Translations under genes and position numbers: made by a program | DNA from: Xiphias gladius | Lineage: Eukaryota > Chordata > Actinopteri > Istiophoriformes > Xiphiidae | NCBI RefSeq assembly: GCF_016859285.1 | Contig: NC_053410.1 | Span: 23,451,558-23,515,557 of the forward strand | DNA length: 64,000 nucleotides | Direction of reading: 5' to 3' | Part shown: piece by piece, positions 37,357 through 50,110 of the stretch | Layout: each line of letters starts with the position of its first letter | Position numbering within the stretch: the first letter of the stretch is position 1 | The notes under the pieces: generated by a model | The model's database searches: none | Seen by the model: only the letters and a program-made list of their open reading frames with translations | What the model was told of the DNA's origin: nothing

Positions 37357-39884
37357 TTCATTCAGACAGACCTGCAGCTGACTGGTAAGATGAGGCGCTG
37401 AACAAAAACTCATAATCATATGAGCTTGTGTACTCTACAGAGAGTCTATAGTGGCCTTATATTACATCTACTGTATTTCTATTCACCCGTTGTACCACTA
37501 TAGCATTATGGCCCTGAAGCAGTAGTGTGTCCATAGAACTGAACTTCGAATTCATACAAAGTAGATTATGGTATTTTTACATACCAAGCATCTCAGGGAA
37601 CTGGGCTTAACGTACTTACTAACTATCTGACCAGTTCTACACTTGTGAACCTACACCACCCATAAAACGGTGGTCACAACAACAAAGTGTCATCCACTGC
37701 TTTACCTGAAATAGATGGGACTGGAAGCTTGGAGATGTAATGACCACTCAGAGGGCCAGTTGGTGAACTGCTATAGCTGGCAAGCTAACTGTTAACTGGC
37801 TAGCCGGCCTGGCCGGGCTATCGCTAGTCGGTCACAATAACTCCCGGAGTTTCTCTCTATTTTTTCTCTTCTTCTATTGTTTACTTCCCCCTGGCATTTT
37901 GTTCCCTACTGCGCGTTACTGCATTCAATTTAAAGTTATTCAAGAGGGAAAATAATGTTTTTCGAGCCAACGAGCTTGCTAACGGTCAGGAAACTCATTA
38001 GCTTCTTAGCATAGCTTGGTCACTAATGGGACAATAAGTTCACATAGTTTACTCAGAAGATGTATTTGTACCATTGACTCCTGTCTCATAACTGTCAGCA
38101 AACCATTCCTCTGTCATGGAAGAGTTTTTACTGATATATAAAAGTCCCCTCAAAAGTCAGCACTTTCAAGACAGCTTGCTATTGGTCAACGCTGCAAATT
38201 TGCATGTCCAAGTTCACCAAAGTTGAACTCTACATGAAACTTTCACATGGATTCATTTTGCCTAAATGAGTGGATCCTCTGATCGCTGCAATTTCTATTT
38301 TTTGTCATTTTGGTGTGACATGTAACAGCAGTAGCAATTTAGACGTAGCAGATACGCAGATGTGAGCGTGTTGGTGTCAACACCTACAGGAGAAGAAAGT
38401 AATCACTGCTGCAAATGCAATCTTTTGCCCCCTGCAGGCCATTAATAGTACTGCTTAAGTTTTTTCCTCTCTTATAGATGTTGGTTCCTTTGGGAGAGTT
38501 TTAAAGATTTTAAATGATAGCACCTATTAGCACAAATTAAAATAATGGCTAGCATCCAGTGGGCATGAACCTCAAAAAAATGAGTCATACAATTCAGCTC
38601 ATGGCTGTAAAACACTAACACCACTTTCAGACAGCAGACACGTGTATAGAGACCATACATAGGAGACAGCTGTGACCCAGATTCACTGTCAGCAGAGACT
38701 CCAGTCTTCAGTGTCATTTCAAACAATTAACTGAAAACCCTAAGACTTACACTGAATTACATTGATAAAAATAAATAAATAAATAATAATTTACCCGTAA
38801 CGGTTAACTTTCAGTTTCGCCTCTCTGGCTCTCCATCTGCACACTCCCTCTCATTAGATCCCTCTCTATTTCTCTCTTTCTCTTTCTCTTTTCGTGGTAG
38901 GTTGTTAAATGACATTTAAACACTGATATCATTTCCTTCATTTCCGTTCCTGGTAGCAACGCCAGTTCACCAAAGCCTGGCAGCGTCTGACCTACGTCCA
39001 ACGCTGGTCAAGCGGGGGGGTCATGAAGGAGGGTAGGCCGATGTGGGTTGACCCATATATATGTCACCGTTTTGTTTTGAATGGGATTTAAATATTAGCT
39101 TTGAAGATTTTGAAAAACATTTCTTTACCCATCTAAAAAGTCTGCATTGCAGGCCTTAAGGTGCCCTGTGAGGTTTTTATAGTCGACAAAGTTTTCTTCT
39201 CCCCTGCCTCTAACGGCCATTTTTACATTTCCTAGCACGTTACCACCAACAACTGTTCAACAGTGACTAGTGTGAAATTTTGGCTTGAATGTAGGCCTTC
39301 ATGGCATTGCCCCCATGCTCTTGTGGACATACCAACCAGTGGAGCGGTGCTCCACAGCGCTACTAGTAGTCGAAAAACGCCACGGGACAAGTTTAACATT
39401 TTTGACTGAGCTTTTTCATCAAACAAGTGAGTCATCACCGACCACAGTTTCCTTTGGACAAATAAAAGGTTCAGCACCCCCTTGTTACTTCTCCAAAGTA
39501 GCCAAGAGGACAGAGGTGCGTCTTTGTGTCCGTCGTGTGAGCTCGAAATAAATATTCGTGATGATATTTCGATGTCATTTTAGGTGATTGAATGATGTCC
39601 TTGAATGAGGTGTGGGCTTTTTGGAGAAAAAAAAAGAGGAAACAATATGTTGCTTCTTTCCCGTGTTCATTGTGAATGTGATCCAATTCATCTTTCATAC
39701 TTATAAATATTTGTTCATTTTTATGTCACACATGAATATGTATCACGTATACCCTCCCACTTGCCTCAAATGGTCAAGGGGAAAGATCTGATACATGGAC
39801 CGGGCGTTGGCGTCCCTTTAAACCCGCACACAGTGGAACTGTGGAGGGCTGCGTGACTGCTCACCACTGTGCCCGTTTCCGCAC

Positions 39885-39960
39885 GACCGCTATTGGCCGC
39901 CACCGCTGTGTGGGCGGGACACGACGCTCTGACTCAGCTCTGAGTCACCGCACGACATGT
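39885..39960. promoter_or_regulatory. CpG-rich promoter-like cluster with paired AP-1 sites
   Basis: Inverted CCAAT (CTATTGGCCG, about 39890), a GC box (TGGGCGGGAC, about 39911-39920) and a palindromic pair of TRE/AP-1 sites TGACTCAG-CT-CTGAGTCA at 39930-39947, directly before a (CA)n tract. No coding exon could be attached. Confidence 0.4.
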
Positions 39961-39963
39961 CTG

Positions 39964-39964
<1 letters not shown>

Positions 39965-40036
<72 letters not shown>
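39965..40036. repeat. (CA)n microsatellite
   Basis: 36 uninterrupted CA units. Confidence 0.98.
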
Positions 40037-40037
<1 letters not shown>

Positions 40038-40569
40038 GGCCTGCTGCTGCGTTCGCGGACCGTGCGAATGTATTAAGTTTTAAACTCGTGTCACCTAAAA
40101 TTCCCTTCTGAGAGGGAAAGAAGTCACAGAATAACCCAAGTCTTCCCAGCGTGTAAAGATTTACAGGCAGATTTAGCAGGGGTAACCAATACGCACGTTT
40201 ATATATTGTACTATATACTATAGGCCTATGTATAGTTAATTTAGCAGGTATTGTATTGAATTGTTAAACTAAGTATTTAAATGGTAGGTAAACTACTCGA
40301 AAGCGAGGAAAAGCTGTAATTTCTCATCGGATTCTGCCTCTAAAATATAAAAAGTGGGCCGATTTTTTTCTGCCCACGGGCAGAGTTGTAGCCTCTCGTG
40401 TTTCCTATCTGCCTCATGATACCTGAACGCAGCACCAGTCTGCCTGATCTGACATGACTTCGCATTGGCCGCGATCTGTGACATTGGAGACGCTGGACTG
40501 AGCCTGTACGTGGTCAATCAGTTTTGTTTTTTTTTTTGTTTTTTTTTGTTTGTTTGTTTGTTTTTTGGT

Positions 40570-41640
40570 CAAACAGAAATTAGACACCCCCACAGCGGCG
40601 CAGTGAGCTTCCCATCGCAACGAAATCTCGAGGGCCATTTCTTTCAGATCTTTTTTCCCTACTTTAGCACCGTGCTGGACGGATCTGCCATAGAGGGTGA
40701 GTGTCTTCAACTGCGTCTTCAACTCTTGAACGGTGCACTGGTGTCCGGCGCTCTCGCTCGTGACGGCAAATGTCGTTTTCTCCGCGGGCACCCCTGCGTC
40801 CTTGCGTGCGATCTCACGCGTAGCTCCTCGTTTCAGCACCTCAAACATTTACAAAAAGTAGTAGCTCTTGGTGTGGTAAACACGGGACGTGTGCGCGTCC
40901 AATGAACGGACGAGTGTCCCCGCCTGTCTACAGTCAAGGCTTTCTCGAGGCGAAAAGCGCAGCGTGGAATTCCCGTTACGCACTCTTGTATCGCGCTTGA
41001 CAGTGTACCGTCAAACTGCACTGGGAAAACTATCGTTAATTGGATCTTGCTTATTGTTCAGGGCTAATACGCTACAGAACAAGACCTGTGGTAATGTTCT
41101 ACATATTAATCGAAGCTGTTCTTCAAATCGGCATACACGTGACACACAGAATACGACTTATTATAATGAAATATTACAATTTGGTAATGGTTGCCCCTTG
41201 TACCGACATTCTTCGGTTGCTGATATGGACAGCGGGACCGCCGTAACAATCAGAGTGAATCAATTCTAAAAGTTCACATTATATGGAAATATGTTATGTT
41301 CGGCACATTTGTAGGACTTTAAAAAGTCACATGTCTCTGATGATCCGCAAGGAATAACTGAATTTTTCAAAGTGGAGTCCAGCTTGAAAAGGTTTTCCTA
41401 CTGGAGAGGTCTGACCCTTTTGGAGCTGGACAAACTGGCCACGGTGTGCTCCCGTGTTCTCCGAGGAAAGCAGTGCGCATTGGCTGCTGTAGTTACTGTT
41501 GCGGCCGCCTGCGTTATATAACCGAGTTGTCTTTAAGCTCACACGCACCAACGCTGATTGACGGACGTGACCCCGATCTGCCGCCGCGCTGCTCCGGCGC
41601 AGCACAGCAGAGCATTCCCTCCTTGGTCCGGATCTATACA
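40570..41640. other. CpG-rich interval, possible CpG island
   Basis: CpG dinucleotides are clearly denser here than in the AT-rich flanks (for example CTCGCTCGTGACGGC, CGTGTGCGCGTCC, GCCGCCGCGCTGCTCCGGCG). Both strands stay open for about 90 codons at 40580-40848. A CCAAT box lies at about 40899 and TTATATAA at about 41515. No family match. May be a promoter region with 5' exons of an unrecognised gene. Confidence 0.4.
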
Positions 41641-41789
41641 TTAGAGCAGACTGTGCTAGTGTGTGTGTGTCTGTGTGTGTGTGTGTTTGTGCGCGTGAGT
41701 GCTTAGACAGGTACGTGTGGGGTCATCAAGTTCAAACTGAAGGGGAAAATTGTAGGGTTCTGTTATAAGGTTCCTGTAGAGATCTCACG

Positions 41790-42969
41790 CAGTGGTTGAA
41801 AGTAACTCAGTACATTGACTCCAATACTGTACTTAAGTACAATCTTTAGGAACTTTACATGAATGTTTTCATTTAATGCTATTTAATCAATCTCTACATT
41901 TTGGGGGGAAATTTGTATTTTCTACATTTATTTGACAGCTATCATTACTAATTATCTTTCAGATTAAGATTTTACATGAAAAGAAAATACAACAACGTGC
42001 ATTAAACACTACGTATTTGAAGGTTAAACCGGCGGTTTCCAACCTTTTCCGACATGTGACATCTGAGAAAATAAAAAGGAGTCTAGCTGAGGCCTCTTGT
42101 CTTGTTTCAGATGCCTATGAGTTGTTATCAGTTCCACCAAACACTGGTTTCCCCCCTAAACTACCCAGATGGTCTCCTTTAAATAAGTGTTTGAAAGAGG
42201 TAAAATTATCCACGGGCGGCCTCCTGGTCTTGGAAATTCTTAAAAAGCTTTGAATTATTTGATATTTAAAAGGAGGCTTTAGAAGATATACAATATCTTA
42301 AATTTCACTTACAAAATTAAATATTTTCTCTGACATAAGCAGTCTATTTCTAAAGGGTAAAAGGTAGTTATTAAAAATTTTTGTGTAGGATTTTAGCAAT
42401 GACTGGCTGGAAATTCCCCAGACCTCTGACCTAATATATACATGGAATTTTGATTAATGAGTAATAAGTTAAGTGATTAATCCATCAGTATATTCACCCA
42501 TCTAGTTTTTTGTGTTAAATGATGAATTGATTATATCACTAGGAGTCATACAGCAGAGAAAGACATAAAAAATGTAATATAGATGCAAATAAATCTTATA
42601 CATAGTAAATAGTTACCGGCCTATCATCCCTCCTTGGTTTTTATTGGCATCTTTTATACCTTCTTGCTAGTATGATCATGAAACAGATACTAAATGACAT
42701 GCTATGTGGTATTAAAAGGTCTTAAATTTAACTTGGTGAATACTGCAGAAACCTGAATCCAGTATTACACGAAAGAGCAACAAAAAGTCCAACAAATAAA
42801 TACACATTTGTGTCGTATACAACAATATATGTGTGTGGCTTACAGGAGCCATTTTTCTGTATAATAAGTACTTTTTACTTAATGAGCACATTTACTTGTA
42901 GTGCAGTATTTTTACATTGTGGTCCTGATACTTTTACTCAAGTAAGGCTTAATAATTCCTCCACCACTG
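41790..42969. mobile_element. hAT-like non-autonomous element (fish CAGTGGTGGAAAGTAACT family)
   Basis: Left end CAGTGGTTGAAAGTAACTCAG, then GTACTTAAGTACAAT and ATTTATTTGACAGCT. Right end ATACTTTTACTCAAGTAAGG followed by CCTCCACCACTG. Both ends are those of a high-copy teleost DNA element; the outer CAGTGG / CCACTG is the inverted terminus. No transposase is encoded and no clear 8-bp target duplication was seen. Confidence 0.7.
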
Positions 42970-44341
42970 TACTCAGGATGGCTTTATAGCTCTTGACAAA
43001 ATTACTCATGTCGGTCACATGTTCTTTTCTGATAGTAGTACTTTCTGTGGTAGAGTTAACGACGTGCTTATACGTATGTTTTCACAGGATCCATCTAAAA
43101 TATGTGTGTGCTTTATGTATTGGTACTGAATGAGTCGGTCACTCTGTCTGGCACACGTTGGCCTGGCCTGAATGTATTGGCTGCCGTCAAATGGCCACGG
43201 GGGCTGCCAGAACCTTGTCAACGGGATTACACAAGCAACCAGGCTTCTAATTTAGCAGCTAATCCAGATTAAGGTGCCGTGGTTCGTCTGTGTTCCCAGC
43301 CTGGGGCTCAGACGCTGCGGCCCGTCTGGCAGGCAGAATCAGTAGCCATCCAGCGTTCCCTGTCCCTGTCTGAACACTGGGACTATACTTTCAGGACCCT
43401 AAAATAAGGTCAGGTCCCTACAGTACATCTGAAATCTTTTTTGCTAGCAGAATTCCTAAACCTATGCTGTGAAAAGACTAAATGTGGCCAGAAGAAACTA
43501 TTACCTACCTATAATCTCAGAAGAATGTTGTTCTTAATGCTGCCTTAATGAATTTTTTATGATTTACGGATATAAATTTGTGATTTCTGGTTGACCTTTG
43601 CGCTCAGTTATCATGGTTAAAAAAACTCAAAGATCAAATCTGGACTCACTTTGGTCTATAAATGGCAAACTGTTACATAGCCACACTGAACTGATGCCCA
43701 TAGTTTGTTCGGAAAATCCACAAGACAGAGCAGGTGGTGCTCCAAGTGAAGGACGGGTGAGTTTTTTTCTCCCCCGACCAAATGAACTGAGCTCAATACG
43801 CCAGATCTCAGATAAATCACTCCACAAATGACATGTGATTGCAGGTCAAAATCTAAAGGAAACACCTCAATAAGCCACAGAGTGTCTCAAAATTTCTGAG
43901 CATGAAGGTGGGCACCTGTGGCCCTAGACTGTCGGGAAGAAGAGACCAGTGCTTGGAGAGACCGTCCCCCATAATTTCAGGATCTGTTCCAGCCTTGTGT
44001 ACGCTCAAAATGTCCTCGAACAGGACACTAAACTCATGCTTGCTTACTTATTTTAGGTTATACATATCCACTGCATTCTTGATGTTGATATACAAATATG
44101 AAATAATGTCATCATCTGTGGTGAAAATTTTGCCTTTTCTGTCTGATATAGGGGGATATACGAAGTTTACCAACTTCAAAATAGCGCTCTTTGTAGGGCC
44201 AGGGACAGTTGCCGTATTTCTCTCTGAGCTTGAAACCACTAACTGGTGGTTGGTGGTTCTATTTTTTTTTTTTTGTTTTTTTTTTGACCTTCTCCTTTTA
44301 ATGCATTTGGCATCCAGTATGGAGAATGTGATAGAGAGACT

Positions 44342-44344
<3 letters not shown>

Positions 44345-44373
<29 letters not shown>
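44345..44373. repeat. (GA)n microsatellite
   Basis: About 14 GA units. Confidence 0.95.
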
Positions 44374-44375
<2 letters not shown>

Positions 44376-46303
44376 AAGCTCTGTGAACTATAAATAGACA
44401 GTGGGAGAGTGGTTGTGATGATAGCATCACCACACAATAATCCCACAGTAGGACTGGCATTACTCCACTGCGCTACACTAGCTAAGAGTGAACAGGTATC
44501 CCCTCTAATTTCCCCTGTAAACATGGTTATCTGGTGAACCTGACCCTCTGCTCAGTTTCTCTGCGTGTAGATGCCGTATTAAGCTTGTTAGTAAGGACCT
44601 GTGGGTAAAGGGGCATGTTTCACTCAGGCCCAAACAGTCTAAGCTCAGAATAATCCTTTTAATTTTGTAGCGTGCAGGGGCTAACAGGTCAGTCAGAGAG
44701 CAAGCGGAGGTGCAGATAATGTTCCTGCAATACTGTGGGCTTTGATTGGCCATTTGTTGAATGTCATGCTGAACCCTGACTGCGGATCCCATTGGCTGTC
44801 ACTCACCAACTAGATATTGGCTATCATCGGCTTCAGCCCCAGACATTGCTTTTAATCTGGGGAAACTTGTCTTTGTTTAGACAAGTTTCAAGACAAGTTT
44901 TAAAATAATTAAGAAGCTCACAAAAAGCCTCTTACAGTATTGTTGTAGCATTGACCGTTTGCTAAGACCAGCCCCCTTTAATTACTGATGCTATGCCTGT
45001 CTTGCTGTCCATTTGCGGCTGTACAGCTGCAGTTAACAATGATAAATGGCAAATACTGTATTTTGGGTGGCAGATTTACCAGCTGAAATGCTTACTAATT
45101 TTGAAAACAATGGGTCTTGAATATAAACAGAGCTAGACAAAAGCAGCTTCTCATTTCTAGCCTGTGAACATCAATTGTACCTGCTGAAATGACAGCTGTC
45201 GCTAGCAGGTTTGATCAGCTGTCGCTAGCTAGCTAATTTAGCTAACATTAGCTCCACGTATAGGTTAAAAACCCAGGATTTATTGTTTCCAGCTGACTCG
45301 TTTTAAAACAAGAAGCTTGTAAAAAGTCTTCATCCTCAAAAGTTGATGATCCATGTAAAAACAAACTGCATTTTTCTTGCATTGCAGTGTAGAGCTAGTG
45401 CTAGTATTGTAAGTATGATAAGGAAAATTTTAAGATCATTTCTTTCTAGCATAATCCTGGTTGGTTGTTTAGCTTACTTGTTCGTAGTTTCAAACAGTAT
45501 GTTTCACTTTTAATGTTGCAAGAGAGATGGGTTTTAGGATGAGAATTAATTGTGTCTGGCATACGTAATGCCATCTTGGGTAACGTGGCTGAGGTTGCCG
45601 GAATGTAAACTTCTCTAAATCCAGTAAGGAGTAAGTCAGAGCCACTCCCATTAGCTTGAACTCATGGCATCCAGGACTGGCTTCCAGTGGTGAGATACTG
45701 CACAATGCATGTATGAGTTGGGACTGAGCTTTATTTAACGTAACCTCTCAGCTCACAAAGTAATGTGGTTAAGTTAATGATTGCTGCATGATAAACGACC
45801 CATTAATATTGTAGCAAGTAAGCTAGTTAGCTTGACATGCAAATGTTTGCATCCTATGTTAGAGCTGACAGACACACTGTGTATTCCTTACATTTATGCC
45901 GCTGTGTTTTTGGTTTTGTACAAGGCAAATAAATAAATAAATAAAAAATTAAAAAAATAAAACATGCTTTGAAGGTGGCGTTTCTCTTAATTTAGTGTAA
46001 ACATAATAAAGCTTGTACTTTCTTTGTAACACGTGAGACAACTTGATCAAATTCCTGTTGCAGCAACTCTTTCATTTTCACTTATATTCTGCAGATTTTT
46101 GCAATTTGTGACTAATTAAGTCATAAGTCAGCAATGGATGAAGGTTTTTATGACACTGAAATGTACAGTTCATATTGTGTAGGATTTACAGCAGCATTTG
46201 CACTGTTATCAGCAATGTTTGAAAGGAAGTGGAAGTGCAAAGATGAGACATGCAGCTTTAATGTTTCCCATCAATCCACCTTCACAATAGGGTATTTAGT
46301 GTT

Positions 46304-46372
<69 letters not shown>

Positions 46373-46440
46373 CAGCTATACTATATACATATATATGTAT
46401 ATATGTATATATATATATATATATAGATAGATAGATATAC
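46304..46440. repeat. Compound (GT)n-(AT)n-(GATA)n microsatellite
   Basis: GT run to 46371, then an AT/ATGT tract (about 46379-46425) and three GATA units. A fragment related to the MITE at 173-305 follows at 46460-46500. Confidence 0.95.
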
Positions 46441-46634
46441 ACACACAGACACACACTATTAAAACCACTTAGCGGTTTTAAGGTTGTGGCTTATCAGTCT
46501 ATACTCTCAGTGCCTTCACTTTGAGCAGTGTTCACCATCACTCCACCCCTTCAGGCACTGACCTCCTTTTCACTATTTACACAAGCAGCACCTTTTCTTG
46601 CTCCTTTCCTTCTCTTTCTCTCTCACATACTAAC

Positions 46635-46639
<5 letters not shown>

Positions 46640-46671
<32 letters not shown>
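46640..46671. repeat. (GT)n microsatellite
   Basis: About 16 units. A short (CA)n at 46947-46968 is nearby. Confidence 0.95.
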
Positions 46672-46672
<1 letters not shown>

Positions 46673-47695
46673 AGTTTCACCTCATCCAGCTTTACCTAAA
46701 AAAATCACACAATAAACTTTGACACATTATGAGGAAAAAACTGAAGGAAACACAAGACATTTTCACAAACTAGGCTTTATGTGTAATGCCTTCTCTGTGC
46801 TTGGATGTACTCTGTAAATTTGTAGAATGTGGATATGTCAAACATTTATTTCTGTGATAAGTGCTTCACTACACGATTGCATGAATGCTAGTCAGGAATT
46901 GGTTAGAAAGGCAGACTGAAATCTATATATACTATACACGCATACAGACACACACACACACACACACATACACACATATGATCGGTTAAAAATAGAATTA
47001 GGCATGGAAGCTCATACATAGTTGTTTGGCAGAGAAATTCCAACTCAAGGTCAAGTTAGCTTTTCCTAGAGCTTTCAAGGACATGGTCTCCATCAGCAGA
47101 TTTGCACAGCTGTGAGATGGATGTATTGACATGCTAGCTTAGTACCTGATTTCATCCGTAAAACTTTCAGGACTTCTCATCTGTGCTGGTTTAATAGTTA
47201 CACCGATATGGTTGAAAGCCCTGACAAACACTTGAAAGAGGACCTCGAGTTGGTATTGTTTTGTTACATTATTTGAATTGTTGTTTTCTTTTTCTTTTTA
47301 AATATAATATAGTTGTAACAATGTTGATAACAGCTCACAAGCTGCTCAGTTTTAATTGCTCATTTATATTTTTTACTTAAACATTTATTTATTTGTGTTT
47401 TAATTATTAAAATCATTACTTAGATATATTTATCCAACAAGCAACAGTGTTTAAATAGGTGCTTTAAAAAATAAGATGTTGTTAAAATACTGTCATTATA
47501 AGCAACATTTTAGCTCCTAGGACAGGCCTGATAATATAAGAAAGATTGATTACAACGTTGTATTACATTCTGTTTTCCACTGTACTTACAGTAAGTTTAT
47601 GATGTGCATCCCAATGCACTTAGCATCTAATGACCGAGGAAGTATTGTTCTGTATTCGGAGATCCCGAGGCAAATACTGTAGGCTGTACATGCAG

Positions 47696-47696
<1 letters not shown>

Positions 47697-47733
<37 letters not shown>
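47697..47733. repeat. (CA)n microsatellite
   Basis: About 18 units. Confidence 0.95.
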
Positions 47734-47737
<4 letters not shown>

Positions 47738-47860
47738 CGCACAGAAGTAAACATGGACAGGGGGATCGGATGTCAGGAGAGCAGCGTTTGCAGAGCAGGC
47801 CTCTTAACAGGAGCCAAAAGAAAATAGTATTGGTAATGGATAAGGCTGCATTCAAAGAGA

Positions 47861-47884
47861 GGATAGATAGATAGATAGATAGAT
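47861..47884. repeat. (GATA)n microsatellite
   Basis: Six GATA units. Confidence 0.95.
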
Positions 47885-48734
47885 ATATGGATAAGCTAGT
47901 GGACCGTGTAAGGTCAATGTGTGAAATTGAGGATGTAGTTGAAAACTGTTGTGGAACCGCTATAAACAGCTACTTTAAATAGAAAGTAGCTAAAGTTGCT
48001 AAATGTAGCTAGATGATGTAATATGCTAATTAGCATATTCATGACATCATTGCGTCATATTTGCATCCTGCCTAGTGTGAGCTGGTTTCAGCCGTTAATT
48101 TGTCTGCTTCTTCTCTGCGCTCACATATACAGTATTTTAATACAGCCGAATTCCCAATATAGCTGTTCTCATTTACATGTTTTTCTGTTTCGGTTGTCAG
48201 ACAACGGGACAAGTATGAAACAGTGACTGAAACGTGGCCAATTCATGATACATGTTCACCAGCAGTCACTTCCTGACCCTTTCCAAGCTGCTGCTCTACA
48301 CTGTTGAAATCCTGATTTTATAACCACGTCGTCTGACAAAATCACCACACACTTAAGTTAGACAACGGCTGTCCTGTGCTTTCGGCTATATTTACCCGGA
48401 AAATGATCACTCAGAGAGAGTTAGAAGCTCATTCATGTCTATGCAGCTGCCGTGCGGTCAGTTGAATCAGACGCATAGAGGTGTGCCTGTGGAGGGAAAG
48501 CCTCACCACGCACTTGCAGAGCAATAATGGCGACTCTCTTCTATGGAAAGTAGGTAAGATTTGTCCAAAAGGTCACTAGCTCTGTCGCCGAGTACTTTTT
48601 TGGAAAAAAGCCACTAAATGGGTATGAAAAGGTGGTAATTCCTGCAACAAAGGTGCCAAGTTGGCAACATTACCTGTAAACGCCCCCCTGATAACGTAAT
48701 AGAAACTGTTTGCGCCAATTCATTATGAAAGAGC

Positions 48735-48945
48735 AACGGCCAATGGGGAAACTCCAACTCTCGAGCTGGCTGACCAATGGTGTAACTTAATCACTCAGTC
48801 ACGGACATTCGCCTCTGTAAGGCTGGCCGCGCTCCAGCCAATAAAAGCTGACCCAAATGTTAATGGTAGTTCAGTCGTTTCCTTTATTCTGCCTTATGCA
48901 GTTCCATCTATGAATCTCCTGAAACACCGAAAATGTGGAATTACA
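48735..48945 (+). promoter_or_regulatory. Promoter-like block: three CCAAT boxes, TATA-like element and possible first exon
   Basis: CCAAT occurs at about 48740 (GGCCAATGGG), 48773 (GACCAATGG) and 48837 (AGCCAATAAAAGC), the last overlapping an AATAAAAG TATA-like element. About 70 nt downstream an ATG (48911) opens a short frame (MNLLKHRKCGIT) running into a good donor GA|GTGAGT at about 48949. No downstream exon was identified. Confidence 0.35.
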
Positions 48946-49899
48946 GAGTGAGTGTCCATGAATTCATTATTTTAGACTTGAACACAGAGTCGAAATGAGC
49001 TGTTAATGTGGGCAATTTTGCAGTGCCCGTTGGGAAAAGTCCCCCCCCCCCACACACACACACAGATGTTGAGTTGCTGAGATCTTATCATGTTACCTCC
49101 CTCAGCTCAGTGACTCATTGCTCCACTACCTGTATAGTAGTCTATGTTACATCATGTACTCTGTTGGAATACCCCCTCCCACACATCTCGTCCTCCCACT
49201 CTGTGTGTGTGACGGTGAGAATATGCTGTTCAGTGCCTAACACCACAGTGTAGCCTCACAGATTGAGAGAGCAGTTAAACATTAAACATTTGAACGCACC
49301 GTGTTTCTTGCACCCAATAACGTGTAAGTCCAGGACCTGGGTTATTTTGATGCTGATCACAGAGTTCCGATCTGATGAACATTTGGAATGTTGCATGTTG
49401 TAAATAGAAACGATCACTGAAATGAGGTTCCCAGTTAAAAAGAGCTACTCGTCTTAGTTGTCAGATGTTACGTGTGAACATTGCGTTTGGCAAGTGGCTC
49501 CAGAATTCTGTTGTTTACAAGTTTAGTCAGGCCTCCTTCATGATTTATTCATATTAAGTTCAGTGATTCAAGATGAGTCACCTTTGATCACATCTCTTGA
49601 ACGCACCCCTCTCTAACTCAAAGGTTGTTGAGTGAGAATAAATCAAAAAGTAAGTATCATAAAAAGTAGCGCACGAAAAAGCTTCATGAATTCTTGACAG
49701 GCTCACAGTATCAGATTTGAACCATCAATCTGTTCAGTTTATCTGCTTTCAAAGAGCAAAAATGTAGCTCTTCAGTCTCACTTATCGAATGTACTGTAGC
49801 CTGTAGGATCCCATATTCCTTCAGCAAACTGGATGCATTTTAATATCAACGCAGATCCAGGATCCAGGATCCATCTAGTCTACAGCCACAGTGGCGGTC

Positions 49900-50110
49900 C
49901 CGTGAGTGTGTCCTCACACAGTGTTTTGAGCTAAATGCTGATGTCAGCATCTTAACATGCTTACAGTGACAACATTACTCTGCTGCTATGTTATATGTCA
50001 TTAGTTTTGCAATTGTTTGGTCATAAGTATTGGACGAATTAAAACTTTGAGCTATTGATGGTTCTAGATGTAATCAAGTTTCAGTCTGATGTGTCCTTTA
50101 ATTGTCAAGC
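49900..50110 (-). repeat. Inverted diverged copy of the percomorph GCTAACATGC repeat
   Basis: GCTAAATGCTGATGTCAGCA, CATGCTTACAGTGACAA and CATTAGTTTTGCAATTGTTTGGTCA are the reverse complement of blocks in the 5860-6440 copy. A short GATCCAG tandem (49854-49873) precedes it. Confidence 0.6.

Noticed and set aside
37132..37419. Open frames over GT/CA tracts (also at 46134, 55649, 55695, 59225, 62025)
   Set aside because: Translations of dinucleotide repeats (CVCV or THTH), not proteins.
43598..43831. Exon-like frame ending at GTGAGT near 43757
   Set aside because: No homology and no good acceptor upstream; a TATAAATGG motif inside adds nothing without transcripts.
44048..44524. 158-codon minus-strand frame
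   Set aside because: Contains the translated GA microsatellite (LSLSLS) and a poly(T) run; compositional.
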